Of a stretch of DNA of 41,727 bases, positions 32,886 to 40,706 are shown one piece after another; positions within the stretch are counted from its first letter, which is position 1, and each line of letters starts with the position of its first letter. The stretch comes from Trueperaceae bacterium. GTDB lineage: Bacteria > Deinococcota > Deinococci > Deinococcales > Trueperaceae. Under the pieces are notes generated by a model. That model saw only the letters and a list, made by a program, of their open reading frames with translations, ran no database searches and was not told the DNA's origin. The position numbers and the translations under genes were made by a program. The stretch spans positions 1-41,727 of the forward strand of contig JAGQHN010000018.1 in assembly GCA_020431825.1 (NCBI GenBank), given 5' to 3'.

Positions 32886-34176
32886 GACTTGCAACCCTGA
32901 ATCTCTTTACATGAAAATCTGTCGCTAGCCAATAAAACACGTAAAATACCGACATGCCCAAACTGTAAAACAAAATAGTGCTTATCGCAGTCCATTTGAG
33001 GGTATAGCCAAACCAAAAAACTAAAACCACCAATCCTACTCTGGCTGTATCAAGAATGGCTAAGGTAAGTTGCGCCTCAACAATATTCAGCGTCTGGGAA
33101 ATAGGATTAATAATAAGCTGACCTAAAAACATAGCGGACATCATTCGAATATAGAGACCAGATACCCTCCAACTTTCGCCAAACACCTGGCTTATTAACC
33201 AAGGGGCAATGACTGCCAGCGGCAAAATAATCAGTAAGCCAAGTAAGCCAAGTCGCCTGGCAGTCTGATATACCATGCTCCTAAAAAGGTTCTGGTCTTC
33301 CCTGGCGTATTTTGCTGCTTCAGAAAAAAAAACCTGTGCCACGGCTTGACCCATAAGATTTAAGGGGGTTTTGACGATACGTTCACTGAGAGCATACCAA
33401 CCAGCAACTTGAGGGCCATAAATTGCCGCCAGACAAAGTGCCGGAAGCAAAAGGCCAGCATTATTCATAAAAGCCGAGAGACTCGAGTATAAAGGGAAGC
33501 GCTTAAATCTGAGAGCTACTCTTTTTATCTCCTGGTAAGTAATAGCATGGCGCCTTTGTTGTCTGATAAAAGAGCTAGATAGACTTATAACACCTGCGGT
33601 TTGTCCCAAAACTTGACCCGCAATTAGACCAAGAGCACCCCATTTCCCAACTCCCAGGCCTAACTGACTTAGCACACTCATTAGTGCCTGGCTGAATTTT
33701 GTACGAGCAATAATGCCAAATGCCTGCAACCGAGTTGCCCAATAATTAAAAATCTGATAGCTAGCAATGGCAAAAACAGCAATTGGAAGTAACCAGAGAT
33801 ACGCAGAAAGTTCTGGTGTTTTAAGCATTGCAGCGAGGGAATGATTCCACACAGGCAAACTTAGCATTAGAACCAGGCTGATGATGAAGGCAATAAAGAG
33901 GGATAGCCAGACAAGATTACGAGCCTGTGTTTCATCGGCAGCTATCGGAATAGCGACTTCATAGCGCAAACTAGCTATAACGCTTAACAAACCTAATATC
34001 GCAGAAAATACCGCGAGCATTCCAAACTCTTCTGGACTGTAAAGTCGCGTAATCAAGGGAGAGGCTGCCAGGATAATTATTTGCCCCGCAACGGTTCCCC
34101 CTGCTAAAATTCCAACATTTTTTGCAAACCTATACTTACCAACTCGAGCCTGTAAACGCTTCAATAAAGCTCTCAT
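32878..34176 (-). CDS. wzx: Oligosaccharide flippase (Wzx, PST family)
   Basis: This 432-residue membrane protein has about 12 helices. It flips undecaprenyl-linked repeat units across the inner membrane. NVGILAGGTVAGQIIILAAS and PLITRLYSPEEFGMLAVF (about 19-58) are the characteristic N-terminus of the polysaccharide transport family; a basic segment RLQARVGKYRFAKN precedes. Its start overlaps the aminotransferase stop by four bases. Together with the Wzy-like protein it marks the locus as Wzx/Wzy-dependent; there is no ABC exporter (Wzm/Wzt) in the window. Confidence 0.92.
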   Translation of the reverse strand: MRALLKRLQARVGKYRFAKNVGILAGGTVAGQIIILAASPLITRLYSPEEFGMLAVFSAILGLLSVIASLRYEVAIPIAADETQARNLVWLSLFIAFIISLVLMLSLPVWNHSLAAMLKTPELSAYLWLLPIAVFAIASYQIFNYWATRLQAFGIIARTKFSQALMSVLSQLGLGVGKWGALGLIAGQVLGQTAGVISLSSSFIRQQRRHAITYQEIKRVALRFKRFPLYSSLSAFMNNAGLLLPALCLAAIYGPQVAGWYALSERIVKTPLNLMGQAVAQVFFSEAAKYAREDQNLFRSMVYQTARRLGLLGLLIILPLAVIAPWLISQVFGESWRVSGLYIRMMSAMFLGQLIINPISQTLNIVEAQLTLAILDTARVGLVVLVFWFGYTLKWTAISTILFYSLGMSVFYVFYWLATDFHVKRFRVASHG

Positions 34177-35309
34177 GCATGCAAAATACTAACCAAAGCG
34201 TCAACAACCCTAAGCTGCTGCTCCTTACTAATCTCAGGCCAAATAGGCAGACTTAAGACCTGATGGCCAAGCTGCTGGCTTATAGGTTGCACTGGATACT
34301 GACCCGCATAAACAGGTAACTGATCCTGGGGAATCGGGTAGTAAACCATGGTGCCAATGCCAAGCTCTTTCATGTCTGCTTCTACCTGATCACGGTTGGC
34401 CCTGGTCAAACGAATCGTGTACTGATGAAATACATGGCCTTGAGTGAGTGTAGGTGGTATGACTCCTTCTACGTCAGCCAGTAAGTCATTGTAGCGACTT
34501 GCAGCTTCAAACCGCTGACTATTCCATGTATCTATATGCGGAAGCTTAACTCGCAATATCGCAGCTTGCATCGCGTCAAGCCTCGAGTTATACCCCAGAA
34601 TTTCATTATGATACTTCTTGAGTCCCCCATGGGCTCTTAGCTTTCTGGTTAATTGGGCTACATCATCATCATGAGTGGTAAGTAAGCCCCCATCCCCGTA
34701 GGCGCCCAGGTTCTTGGTAGGGAAAAACGAAAATGCGCCCACATCGCCAATGGTTCCGGTAGATTTGCCTGAAAGCTCGTCATGGGAATGATTAAAATAT
34801 CTGGCACCAATTGATTGCGCACAGTCTTCAATCACTTTAAGCTTGTGCTTTTGGGCAATCTCCATAATGCGTTTCATATTGGCAGGATTTCCATAAAGAT
34901 GAACCGGCATAATTGCCTTCGTCTTTTCAGTAATAGCCGCTTCTATTTTCTCAGGGTCAATATTAAAGCTGCTTTCCTCAATATCCACAAAAACTGGCTT
35001 AGCTCCCACATTACTTATGGATTCAGCCGTGGCAAAAAAGCTAAAGGGACTGGTGATGACCTCATCACCTGCGCCAATGCCTAAAGCGCGGAGGCCAATC
35101 ACCAGGGCATCGGTACCCGAATTAAGTCCGATGGCGTGTTTTACACCCAGATAGCTGGCGATCTCTTCTTCAAAAGCTTTAACTTCAGGTCCCAGAATAA
35201 ACTGACCACTTTTAAGCACGCGCTGAATAGCGACATTTAATTCATCCCAGAGTTCATCAATCTGATTTGACAGATCTAAAATGGGGATTTGCTCGATGAC
35301 TTGACTCAT
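34173..35309 (-). CDS. wbpE: DegT/DnrJ/EryC1 aminotransferase (WbpE-like)
   Basis: This 378-residue PLP enzyme adds an amino group to a keto sugar nucleotide. [19 protein letters not shown] (61-79) binds the cofactor phosphate. [11 protein letters not shown] has the Asp contacting the PLP nitrogen, and [17 protein letters not shown] (192-208) has the Schiff-base Lys199. In the WbpA-B-E-D-I route it makes UDP-GlcNAc3NA from the 3-keto uronic acid using glutamate. The adjacent oxidoreductase and acetyltransferase genes support that assignment. ATGA overlaps on both sides. Confidence 0.93.
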   Translation of the reverse strand: MSQVIEQIPILDLSNQIDELWDELNVAIQRVLKSGQFILGPEVKAFEEEIASYLGVKHAIGLNSGTDALVIGLRALGIGAGDEVITSPFSFFATAESISNVGAKPVFVDIEESSFNIDPEKIEAAITEKTKAIMPVHLYGNPANMKRIMEIAQKHKLKVIEDCAQSIGARYFNHSHDELSGKSTGTIGDVGAFSFFPTKNLGAYGDGGLLTTHDDDVAQLTRKLRAHGGLKKYHNEILGYNSRLDAMQAAILRVKLPHIDTWNSQRFEAASRYNDLLADVEGVIPPTLTQGHVFHQYTIRLTRANRDQVEADMKELGIGTMVYYPIPQDQLPVYAGQYPVQPISQQLGHQVLSLPIWPEISKEQQLRVVDALVSILHA

Positions 35310-35887
35310 TTTATTCTCCGTATTTGCGTTTCACTGATCTTTTCATACTGGTGGCCCTGGCTATCGGTCAGGGTAGCTGACTGACTAAAGTCTAAAACAT
35401 CGCCGTAGGCACTCATCCAGCCAATCTGTCTGGCAGGAACCCCGGCAACCATAGCGTAAGCAGGTACATCTTTAGTAACCACTGCACCCGCAGCAACAAA
35501 AGCGCCCTCATGCAAGGTGATACCACATACAATCGTAGCGTTAGCACCAATACTGGCGCCTCGTTTTACCAGGGTTGTGGCATAGTCGCTACTGGTATTT
35601 CTGGGAAATTCACTTCGCGGAGTCTTGACGTTGGTAAAGACCATACTGGGGCCACAAAAGACATAATCTTCTAAGATCACGCCTTCATAAACTGCTACAT
35701 TATTCTGGATTTTTACGCCTTTACCGATTTTAACGTTATTAGAGACCAGCACGTTCTGACCTATAGAGCACCCTTCACCAATTTCGGCCTTTGACATGAT
35801 ATGGGAAAAATGCCAGATCTTGCTGCCTTTGCCAATTTTAGCGCCTTCATCAACATAGGCCGATTCATGGACAAAATACTCAGACAT
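35306..35887 (-). CDS. wbpD: Sugar-nucleotide N-acetyltransferase (WbpD-like)
   Basis: This 193-residue left-handed beta-helix acetyltransferase starts [18 protein letters not shown], the usual WbpD/WlbB beginning. Hexapeptide coils continue through [53 protein letters not shown] and [31 protein letters not shown] is the loop characteristic of this group. It acetylates the 3-amino group of UDP-GlcNAc3NA with acetyl-CoA to give UDP-GlcNAc3NAcA. It overlaps the oxidoreductase stop by eight bases. Confidence 0.93.
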   Translation of the reverse strand: MSEYFVHESAYVDEGAKIGKGSKIWHFSHIMSKAEIGEGCSIGQNVLVSNNVKIGKGVKIQNNVAVYEGVILEDYVFCGPSMVFTNVKTPRSEFPRNTSSDYATTLVKRGASIGANATIVCGITLHEGAFVAAGAVVTKDVPAYAMVAGVPARQIGWMSAYGDVLDFSQSATLTDSQGHQYEKISETQIRRIK

Positions 35888-36836
35888 AGGCCACTTCTTT
35901 CATGGCTTTTTGAGCTTTTTCCAGGATTTCTACCACAGCTATGCCATTGCTACCATCAGAGTGGGCTGGCTCTCTGCTGTCAATACAGCTTAAAAAATGT
36001 TGACATTCTAGTTTCAGAGGTTCATCACTGGTCACAGGCGCAACGAATGAGCCTTCATCACGGTTGCTTAGATCAGCCTTTATCCCTTTGTTATAGACAG
36101 TCACCGTTTGACTCACTTCGTTATAGACCAGCATCTTTTTTTCACAGAGAATGGTTGTGCTGCGTTCATTTAGCGGCCAGTACCAGGAGCTATGAATATG
36201 TGCGGTTTGCCCTGAAGTGAATTCCAGCAGCACATTGACATCATCAGCAATGTCTGTTTGCAGCATGGGATGCGCCAGTGCCTTAACCCCCTTTAGCTGA
36301 GGACGTCCTAATAATTCCAGTACTACTGATACATCATGGGGTGCAAAGGACCACCAGACATTTTCTTCAGCGCGGACTTTGCCCAGTTTTGCCCTGCGGG
36401 TTGCAATATGCCAGACCTCACCAGCTTCACCGCTTGCCAGATAATCCCTCATCCAGGCAATAGCGGGTTGATAAAGCAGCAAATGACCCACCATAAGGAT
36501 CTGTCCTTTTTGCTCGGCCAGGCTGGTCAAGTCTCTGGCCTCTGCGACTTTAAGGGTCATGGGTTTTTCAACAAAGACATCTTTACCAGCTTCTAAAGCT
36601 GCCCTGGCAAATCTGTAGTGTGTGGGAGCAGGTGTTGCAATGACTATTGCTTGTGCTGAGCTACTTAGAGCTTCTTCAAAACTGCTATAAAGCTTCACGT
36701 TTGGATAAGTGACTGCCGTGGCTTGACGCAAAACTGGGCTGGCTTCAGCCACAGCTGCCAGAGCGCCAAGAGCATGAAAGTTGCTTACCAGGTTTTTGCC
36801 CCAGTTACCTGCACCAACAACAATAACTTGACTCAC
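35880..36836 (-). CDS. wbpB: Gfo/Idh/MocA oxidoreductase (WbpB/WlbA-like)
   Basis: This 318-residue NAD-dependent dehydrogenase oxidises C3 of UDP-GlcNAcA in the WbpB/WlbA reaction. The Rossmann loop is [19 protein letters not shown] (5-23). [21 protein letters not shown] and [10 protein letters not shown] (with the conserved Lys in EKP) follow. [13 protein letters not shown] provides the active-site His. The substrate 3-keto product passes to the aminotransferase. It starts in the stop of the nucleotide-sugar dehydrogenase gene (ATGA). Confidence 0.93.
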   Translation of the reverse strand: MSQVIVVGAGNWGKNLVSNFHALGALAAVAEASPVLRQATAVTYPNVKLYSSFEEALSSSAQAIVIATPAPTHYRFARAALEAGKDVFVEKPMTLKVAEARDLTSLAEQKGQILMVGHLLLYQPAIAWMRDYLASGEAGEVWHIATRRAKLGKVRAEENVWWSFAPHDVSVVLELLGRPQLKGVKALAHPMLQTDIADDVNVLLEFTSGQTAHIHSSWYWPLNERSTTILCEKKMLVYNEVSQTVTVYNKGIKADLSNRDEGSFVAPVTSDEPLKLECQHFLSCIDSREPAHSDGSNGIAVVEILEKAQKAMKEVAYV

Positions 36837-38170
36837 AACAATCTAACCTTCGCCTGATCTTCAGGTGAAAGCGGTAATTTTCGACTTATGCCTCTGGTAT
36901 CCAGTACTGCCTTTGCTTTGCTAATAATATGTCCATAGTCAAGCTGGCTATGATCGGTGGCTATGATGACAAGGTCACTCGTTTCAAGCAGTTCATCTGT
37001 CAAATTTTGGGACTCGAGGGTCTGACCATGGATTTGAATCTGAGGAACATAAGGATCGTGGTAGCTTAGCTGAGCTTTATCGGCCAAGAGCAAACTCATT
37101 ACTTCCATAGCAGGAGATTCTCGCCAATCCGCCAGGTCTTTTTTATAGGCAGCACCTAGCACCAGCACCTTAGCTCTAGAGGGTGCAATCCCAACCTCGT
37201 TAAGCACGCGCCAGGCTTTATTACGGACAAAGCCCGGCATGCGACGATTTATTTCACCTGCCAGGCCGATAAAACGAGTGTTGAAATTAAATTCTTTTGC
37301 TTTCCACTCAAGATAATGAGGATCGATGGGAATACAGTGCCCACCTACGCCAGGTCCCGGGTAAAAAGGCATGATTCCAAAGGGTTTGGTATTTGCAGCG
37401 TCCAGCACTTCCCAGACATTTAAATCCATACGGTCACAGAGCAAGGCGAGTTCATTCACCAGAGCGATATTTACGGCTCTAAAGGTATTTTCAAACACCT
37501 TAACCAGTTCTGCAGCTTTAGCACTACTTACTGGCACCACATGATCGATGGTTTGTTTATAAAACGAGGTTGCTATTTCCAGGGAAAGGGGATCTGACGC
37601 TCCTACCACCTTATTGGTATTTTTAGTGGTATAGCGTTTATTTCCTGGGTCTACGCGTTCAGGAGAGTGGGCCAGGAAGAAGTCTTTTCCCTGTTTCAGG
37701 CCACTTTCACTTTCCAGTATAGGGCGCATAAGGTCATCGGTGGTTCCTGGATAGGTTGTAGACTCTAACGTTACCAGTTGGCCCGGGCGTAAGCGTTTGG
37801 CTATTTCTCTGGTCACCCCTTCTACATAGCTCAGGTCCGGCGTGAGGTTAATACTCAAGGGGGTTGGCACACAGATCACGATCACATCAAGCTCTGCCAC
37901 AGCGTCAAAGCCTATCATGGCCTGCAAATAGCCTGACTCAACCACTTGTTTAAGTTCTTCATCTTTTATGTCTGAAATATAGTTGTCAGCGAGGTTAACC
38001 CGTTCTGCCCGTGCCGGGTTTTGTTCTATTCCGATTACCCTAAATCCTACTTTGGCTTTCTCTACGGCAAACGGCAAGCCCACATAGCCCAGTCCTACTA
38101 CCCCTACGCTTGCGCTTCTTGAGCGGATTTTCTCTTTCAGTTGATCTAAAAAATCTAGCGTCATTTCCAT
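36833..38170 (-). CDS. wbpA: UDP-N-acetylglucosamine 6-dehydrogenase (WbpA-like)
   Basis: This 445-residue UDP-glucose/GDP-mannose dehydrogenase family member makes the uronic acid that begins the pathway. I place the start at ATG 38170, eight bases after GAGG; an upstream in-frame ATG has no such site. The NAD fold GVVGLGYVGLPFAVEKAKVG, LESTTYPGTT, AHSPERVDPGN and the catalytic Cys279 in GVGGHCIPIDPHYLEWKAKE are intact. The last two favour UDP-GlcNAc over UDP-glucose or UDP-ManNAc dehydrogenases, which they otherwise resemble. It is the first gene of the 12-gene operon, and a likely promoter lies directly upstream. Confidence 0.93.
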   Translation of the reverse strand: MEMTLDFLDQLKEKIRSRSASVGVVGLGYVGLPFAVEKAKVGFRVIGIEQNPARAERVNLADNYISDIKDEELKQVVESGYLQAMIGFDAVAELDVIVICVPTPLSINLTPDLSYVEGVTREIAKRLRPGQLVTLESTTYPGTTDDLMRPILESESGLKQGKDFFLAHSPERVDPGNKRYTTKNTNKVVGASDPLSLEIATSFYKQTIDHVVPVSSAKAAELVKVFENTFRAVNIALVNELALLCDRMDLNVWEVLDAANTKPFGIMPFYPGPGVGGHCIPIDPHYLEWKAKEFNFNTRFIGLAGEINRRMPGFVRNKAWRVLNEVGIAPSRAKVLVLGAAYKKDLADWRESPAMEVMSLLLADKAQLSYHDPYVPQIQIHGQTLESQNLTDELLETSDLVIIATDHSQLDYGHIISKAKAVLDTRGISRKLPLSPEDQAKVRLL

Positions 38171-38194
38171 ATGTACAACCTCACAAAGCAATGA

Positions 38195-38203
38195 ATCATA
38201 GCA
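38195..38203 (-). promoter_or_regulatory. Candidate extended -10 promoter for the glycan operon
   Basis: On the minus strand TGCTATGAT is an extended -10 box (TG-N-TATGAT) ending 24 bases before the wbpA-like ATG. No good -35 is found at 16-18 bases, which extended -10 promoters tolerate. It would drive the whole operon down to 25216. Confidence 0.4.
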
Positions 38204-38219
38204 CACCCTTTTGCGTAAA

Positions 38220-38252
38220 TTGACACTTTCAAATCTTAATTTAGGCTATATT
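38220..38252 (+). promoter_or_regulatory. Candidate promoter for deoC
   Basis: A perfect TTGACA (38220-38225) precedes TATATT (38247-38252), 20 bases upstream of the ATG. The 21-base spacing is too long for a standard promoter. GCTATA (19-base spacing) is an alternative -10. It lies back to back with the glycan operon promoter. Confidence 0.35.
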
Positions 38253-38272
38253 TAAGCACCAAAGGATAAAGA

Positions 38273-39256
38273 ATGAAAAACTTATCAACAGACACTGCCA
38301 CCAGCCCAGCTAAGCGCAATCATGGCTTAGACCTCGAGCCCAGTTGGTTTGATGATATCCAGGTTAATCTGTCAGCCCTCGAGCGTCGCAGCGCTACCTT
38401 AGGAACCCGGCGCAGCGTCAAAAAACAGTGGCAGGCGGCCTGGCTACTTAAAGCCATTAGCTGCATTGATCTGACCACGCTTTCCGGTGACGATACTCCT
38501 GCCAAAGTCAAACGCCTCTGTGCCAAAGCAAGACAACCCGTTCGCGAAGATTTACTTACTGCCCTGGACATGGGCGATTTAGGTTTAACAGTCGGAGCAA
38601 TTTGTGTTTACCCGACCATGGTTCCCCATGCCGTCAAAGCCTTAGAGGGTAGCAAGATTCCGGTTGCCTCGGTCGCGACTGGTTTTCCAGCGGGACTTAC
38701 CCCACTAAAACAAAGGCTAGAAGAAATAAGTTTCGCAGTTAGTGAAGGGGCTAAAGAAATTGACATTGTAATCACCCGTGAATACGCGCTACTGGGTCAG
38801 TGGGATAAGCTCTACGATGAAGTTAAAGCCATGCGTGAACGGTGCGGCGAAGCCCATCTAAAAACCATTCTGGCGACGGGTGAACTGGGACACTTTAGAA
38901 ATGTCTATAAGGCCAGCATGGTCTGCATGCAAGCAGGTGCCGACTTTATAAAAACGTCAACTGGCAAAGAGTCCATTAATGCAACGCTGCCTACCAGTCT
39001 GGTAATGGTCAGAGGCATACGCGCTTATCTGGAAAACACGGACATCAAAATTGGCTTTAAGCCTGCTGGCGGTATAAGAACCGCAAAAGACGCCATGAAC
39101 TGGCAATTTTTAATGCGGGAAGAATTGGGTAGGGAGTGGCTCGAGCCCGAGCTCTTCCGCTTTGGTGCCAGCAGCCTACTCACTGACATAGAGCGGCAAC
39201 TTGAACATTATGTTACAGGAAGGTATTCGGCAACGTTTAGACATCCCGTTGGCTAA
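38273..39256 (+). CDS. deoC: Deoxyribose-phosphate aldolase, long form
   Basis: This 327-residue class I aldolase cleaves 2-deoxyribose-5-phosphate to acetaldehyde and glyceraldehyde-3-phosphate in deoxynucleoside breakdown. It is about 100 residues longer than E. coli DeoC and resembles the long form found in several bacterial phyla and animals. The extra N-terminal part (1-55) and the LEPSWF opening are visible. Asp164 (GAKEIDIVI), Schiff-base Lys227 (GADFIKTSTGK) and Lys263 (IGFKPAGGIRT) are intact. AAGG precedes the ATG. It stands alone between the glycan operon and a convergent gene 17 bases away, with two 11-base direct repeats (TAAGATTAAAG, 39254-39264 and 39269-39279) spanning the junction. 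Confidence 0.95.
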   Translation: MKNLSTDTATSPAKRNHGLDLEPSWFDDIQVNLSALERRSATLGTRRSVKKQWQAAWLLKAISCIDLTTLSGDDTPAKVKRLCAKARQPVREDLLTALDMGDLGLTVGAICVYPTMVPHAVKALEGSKIPVASVATGFPAGLTPLKQRLEEISFAVSEGAKEIDIVITREYALLGQWDKLYDEVKAMRERCGEAHLKTILATGELGHFRNVYKASMVCMQAGADFIKTSTGKESINATLPTSLVMVRGIRAYLENTDIKIGFKPAGGIRTAKDAMNWQFLMREELGREWLEPELFRFGASSLLTDIERQLEHYVTGRYSATFRHPVG

Positions 39257-39273
39257 GATTAAAGATAATAAGA

Positions 39274-39558
39274 TTAAAGGTGAGGCGTAAAGTACTTATA
39301 CAGGACAGTTTCTGGAAGCTCATTCCCTTCTCTATCCCAACCATAGATGCGGTTATTGGTCATCCTGTGCACCAGCTCACAGATCAGATTGCCCGTATCT
39401 AACTCAATAATATAGGAAAAAAGCCAGGGAGAATAAGGATAATCATCCTGGTTATAGGGTCTTTTGGTTGAAAAACGTCCCTTCAACGCCTTACCGGAAT
39501 AGGCATGACCGGAAATCGCCAAGAACTTTTCTTTTTGTATCGCGCTCAGCTGCGACAC
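39274..39558 (-). CDS. Small hypothetical protein
   Basis: This is a 94-residue reading frame starting at GTG directly after the TGA of the alpha/beta hydrolase gene. No good ribosome binding site precedes it, so it would depend on coupled translation. It is rich in Tyr, Lys and Asn. The last 40 residues include LFSYIIELDTGNLICELVHR and MTNNRIYGWDREGNELPE, which look like a small structured protein rather than a random frame. There is no membrane segment or signal peptide. I do not recognise a family. Tight linkage to the hydrolase gene suggests co-expression. Confidence 0.55.
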   Translation of the reverse strand: MSQLSAIQKEKFLAISGHAYSGKALKGRFSTKRPYNQDDYPYSPWLFSYIIELDTGNLICELVHRMTNNRIYGWDREGNELPETVLYKYFTPHL

Positions 39559-40704
39559 TCAATGCTCAGGCTTAATGGCAACAGGCAGATTAGCCTCTAA
39601 AAACGTGGCAACTTTTGCTTCGTAGGCTTTGGGGTCAATATTCCAGGCTTCCACATGTTCAACCCCCTCGAGCCTCACATAGTCAAGATTTGGAACCTCT
39701 TTGGCAAACGCATCTACCAGTTCAATAGGAATTGTTGTATCAGCTGTGCCCATGAAAAGCAGGACAGGTACCGAAATGTCTTTTGCCGTTTTACGCTGAT
39801 CTAAACTTTGCCAGTCAATACCTGTTCGTAAACCTGAAGTAAACATAGTCAGCGACGTCAACCACATGGCAGGTAGAGCAGGTATGCCTAACCTCCTGGC
39901 ACCAAATCTAAAAACGTCTTTAGGGTCAAGCAGCGGCGCATCCAAAATGATAGCTTTAATCAGGCTTTTGTCGTTGGGATTCAGGTGTTTATAAAGCTCG
40001 AGGCTCACCGCACCACCCATCGAAAAACCGTACAGTGCCAGTTCCGCTATGCCCTGCTGTTTTAAAAACTCGAGCCCAACAAGAGCATCCTCCCATTCAC
40101 TGGCAGCATAATGATAAAAGCCATTAGGACTACCTGCACTCTGACTATGATTACGGTAAGAAAGGGCAAAGACCGAGTAGCCCATCGCTACCAGCTCTGG
40201 CAAGATGCGCTGCACCTCAACGATTTGCCCTCGCCTGCGCCCATGAAGCAGATAGATTGCTTTTCTGGGATCTTGCTCAATCCACCAGCAATGAAGCTTA
40301 CCCGCAGGGCCTTCAAGAAAAAGCTCCTGATAGCTTAGATCATGATCGTCTTTCGGGTTACGGCGAAAAACAAAGGAGTCCAGCCTTGCTGCCTCTCCAG
40401 GCCTGGGCGGTGGTCCAACGATAAGCTCGAGTTCCCGAGTCACGCTGTTCTCATCTTGCTCCTGAACTTTTCCAAGTCGGCCAATACTATCGGCCCAGAG
40501 CAAGACATAGTTACCTTCACGCAGCGTGTTCGCAAACTGGCGGTCATTTATTGGTTTAGGCAACCGCACCAGACCGTCCTTATAATCAAGAATGTTGAAC
40601 TCAGGGTACAGATGGTAGGGTTCAGGTTTTAAAATGGCATCTGAAAAGCGCCAGGCCAGAAGGCCCAGCGAAACAAGCAGCAATAAGAAAATGCCCCAGA
40701 GCAT
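39559..40704 (-). CDS. Membrane-anchored alpha/beta hydrolase
   Basis: This 381-residue protein has an N-terminal membrane segment (about 2-18), a 120-residue region of its own, then an alpha/beta-hydrolase domain from about 125. IYLLHGRRRG (150-159) supplies the oxyanion-hole loop, GFSMGG (226-231) the nucleophile Ser228, MGTADTTIP the acid Asp322, and EGVEHVEAW the His350. It would be a serine esterase or lipase-like enzyme held on the cytoplasmic membrane, substrate unknown. Similar fused proteins act on lipids, peptides or detoxified esters. It follows purA after two bases on the same strand, so it may be in the purA operon by readthrough. Confidence 0.88.
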   Translation of the reverse strand: MLWGIFLLLLVSLGLLAWRFSDAILKPEPYHLYPEFNILDYKDGLVRLPKPINDRQFANTLREGNYVLLWADSIGRLGKVQEQDENSVTRELELIVGPPPRPGEAARLDSFVFRRNPKDDHDLSYQELFLEGPAGKLHCWWIEQDPRKAIYLLHGRRRGQIVEVQRILPELVAMGYSVFALSYRNHSQSAGSPNGFYHYAASEWEDALVGLEFLKQQGIAELALYGFSMGGAVSLELYKHLNPNDKSLIKAIILDAPLLDPKDVFRFGARRLGIPALPAMWLTSLTMFTSGLRTGIDWQSLDQRKTAKDISVPVLLFMGTADTTIPIELVDAFAKEVPNLDYVRLEGVEHVEAWNIDPKAYEAKVATFLEANLPVAIKPEH

Positions 40705-40706
40705 AC

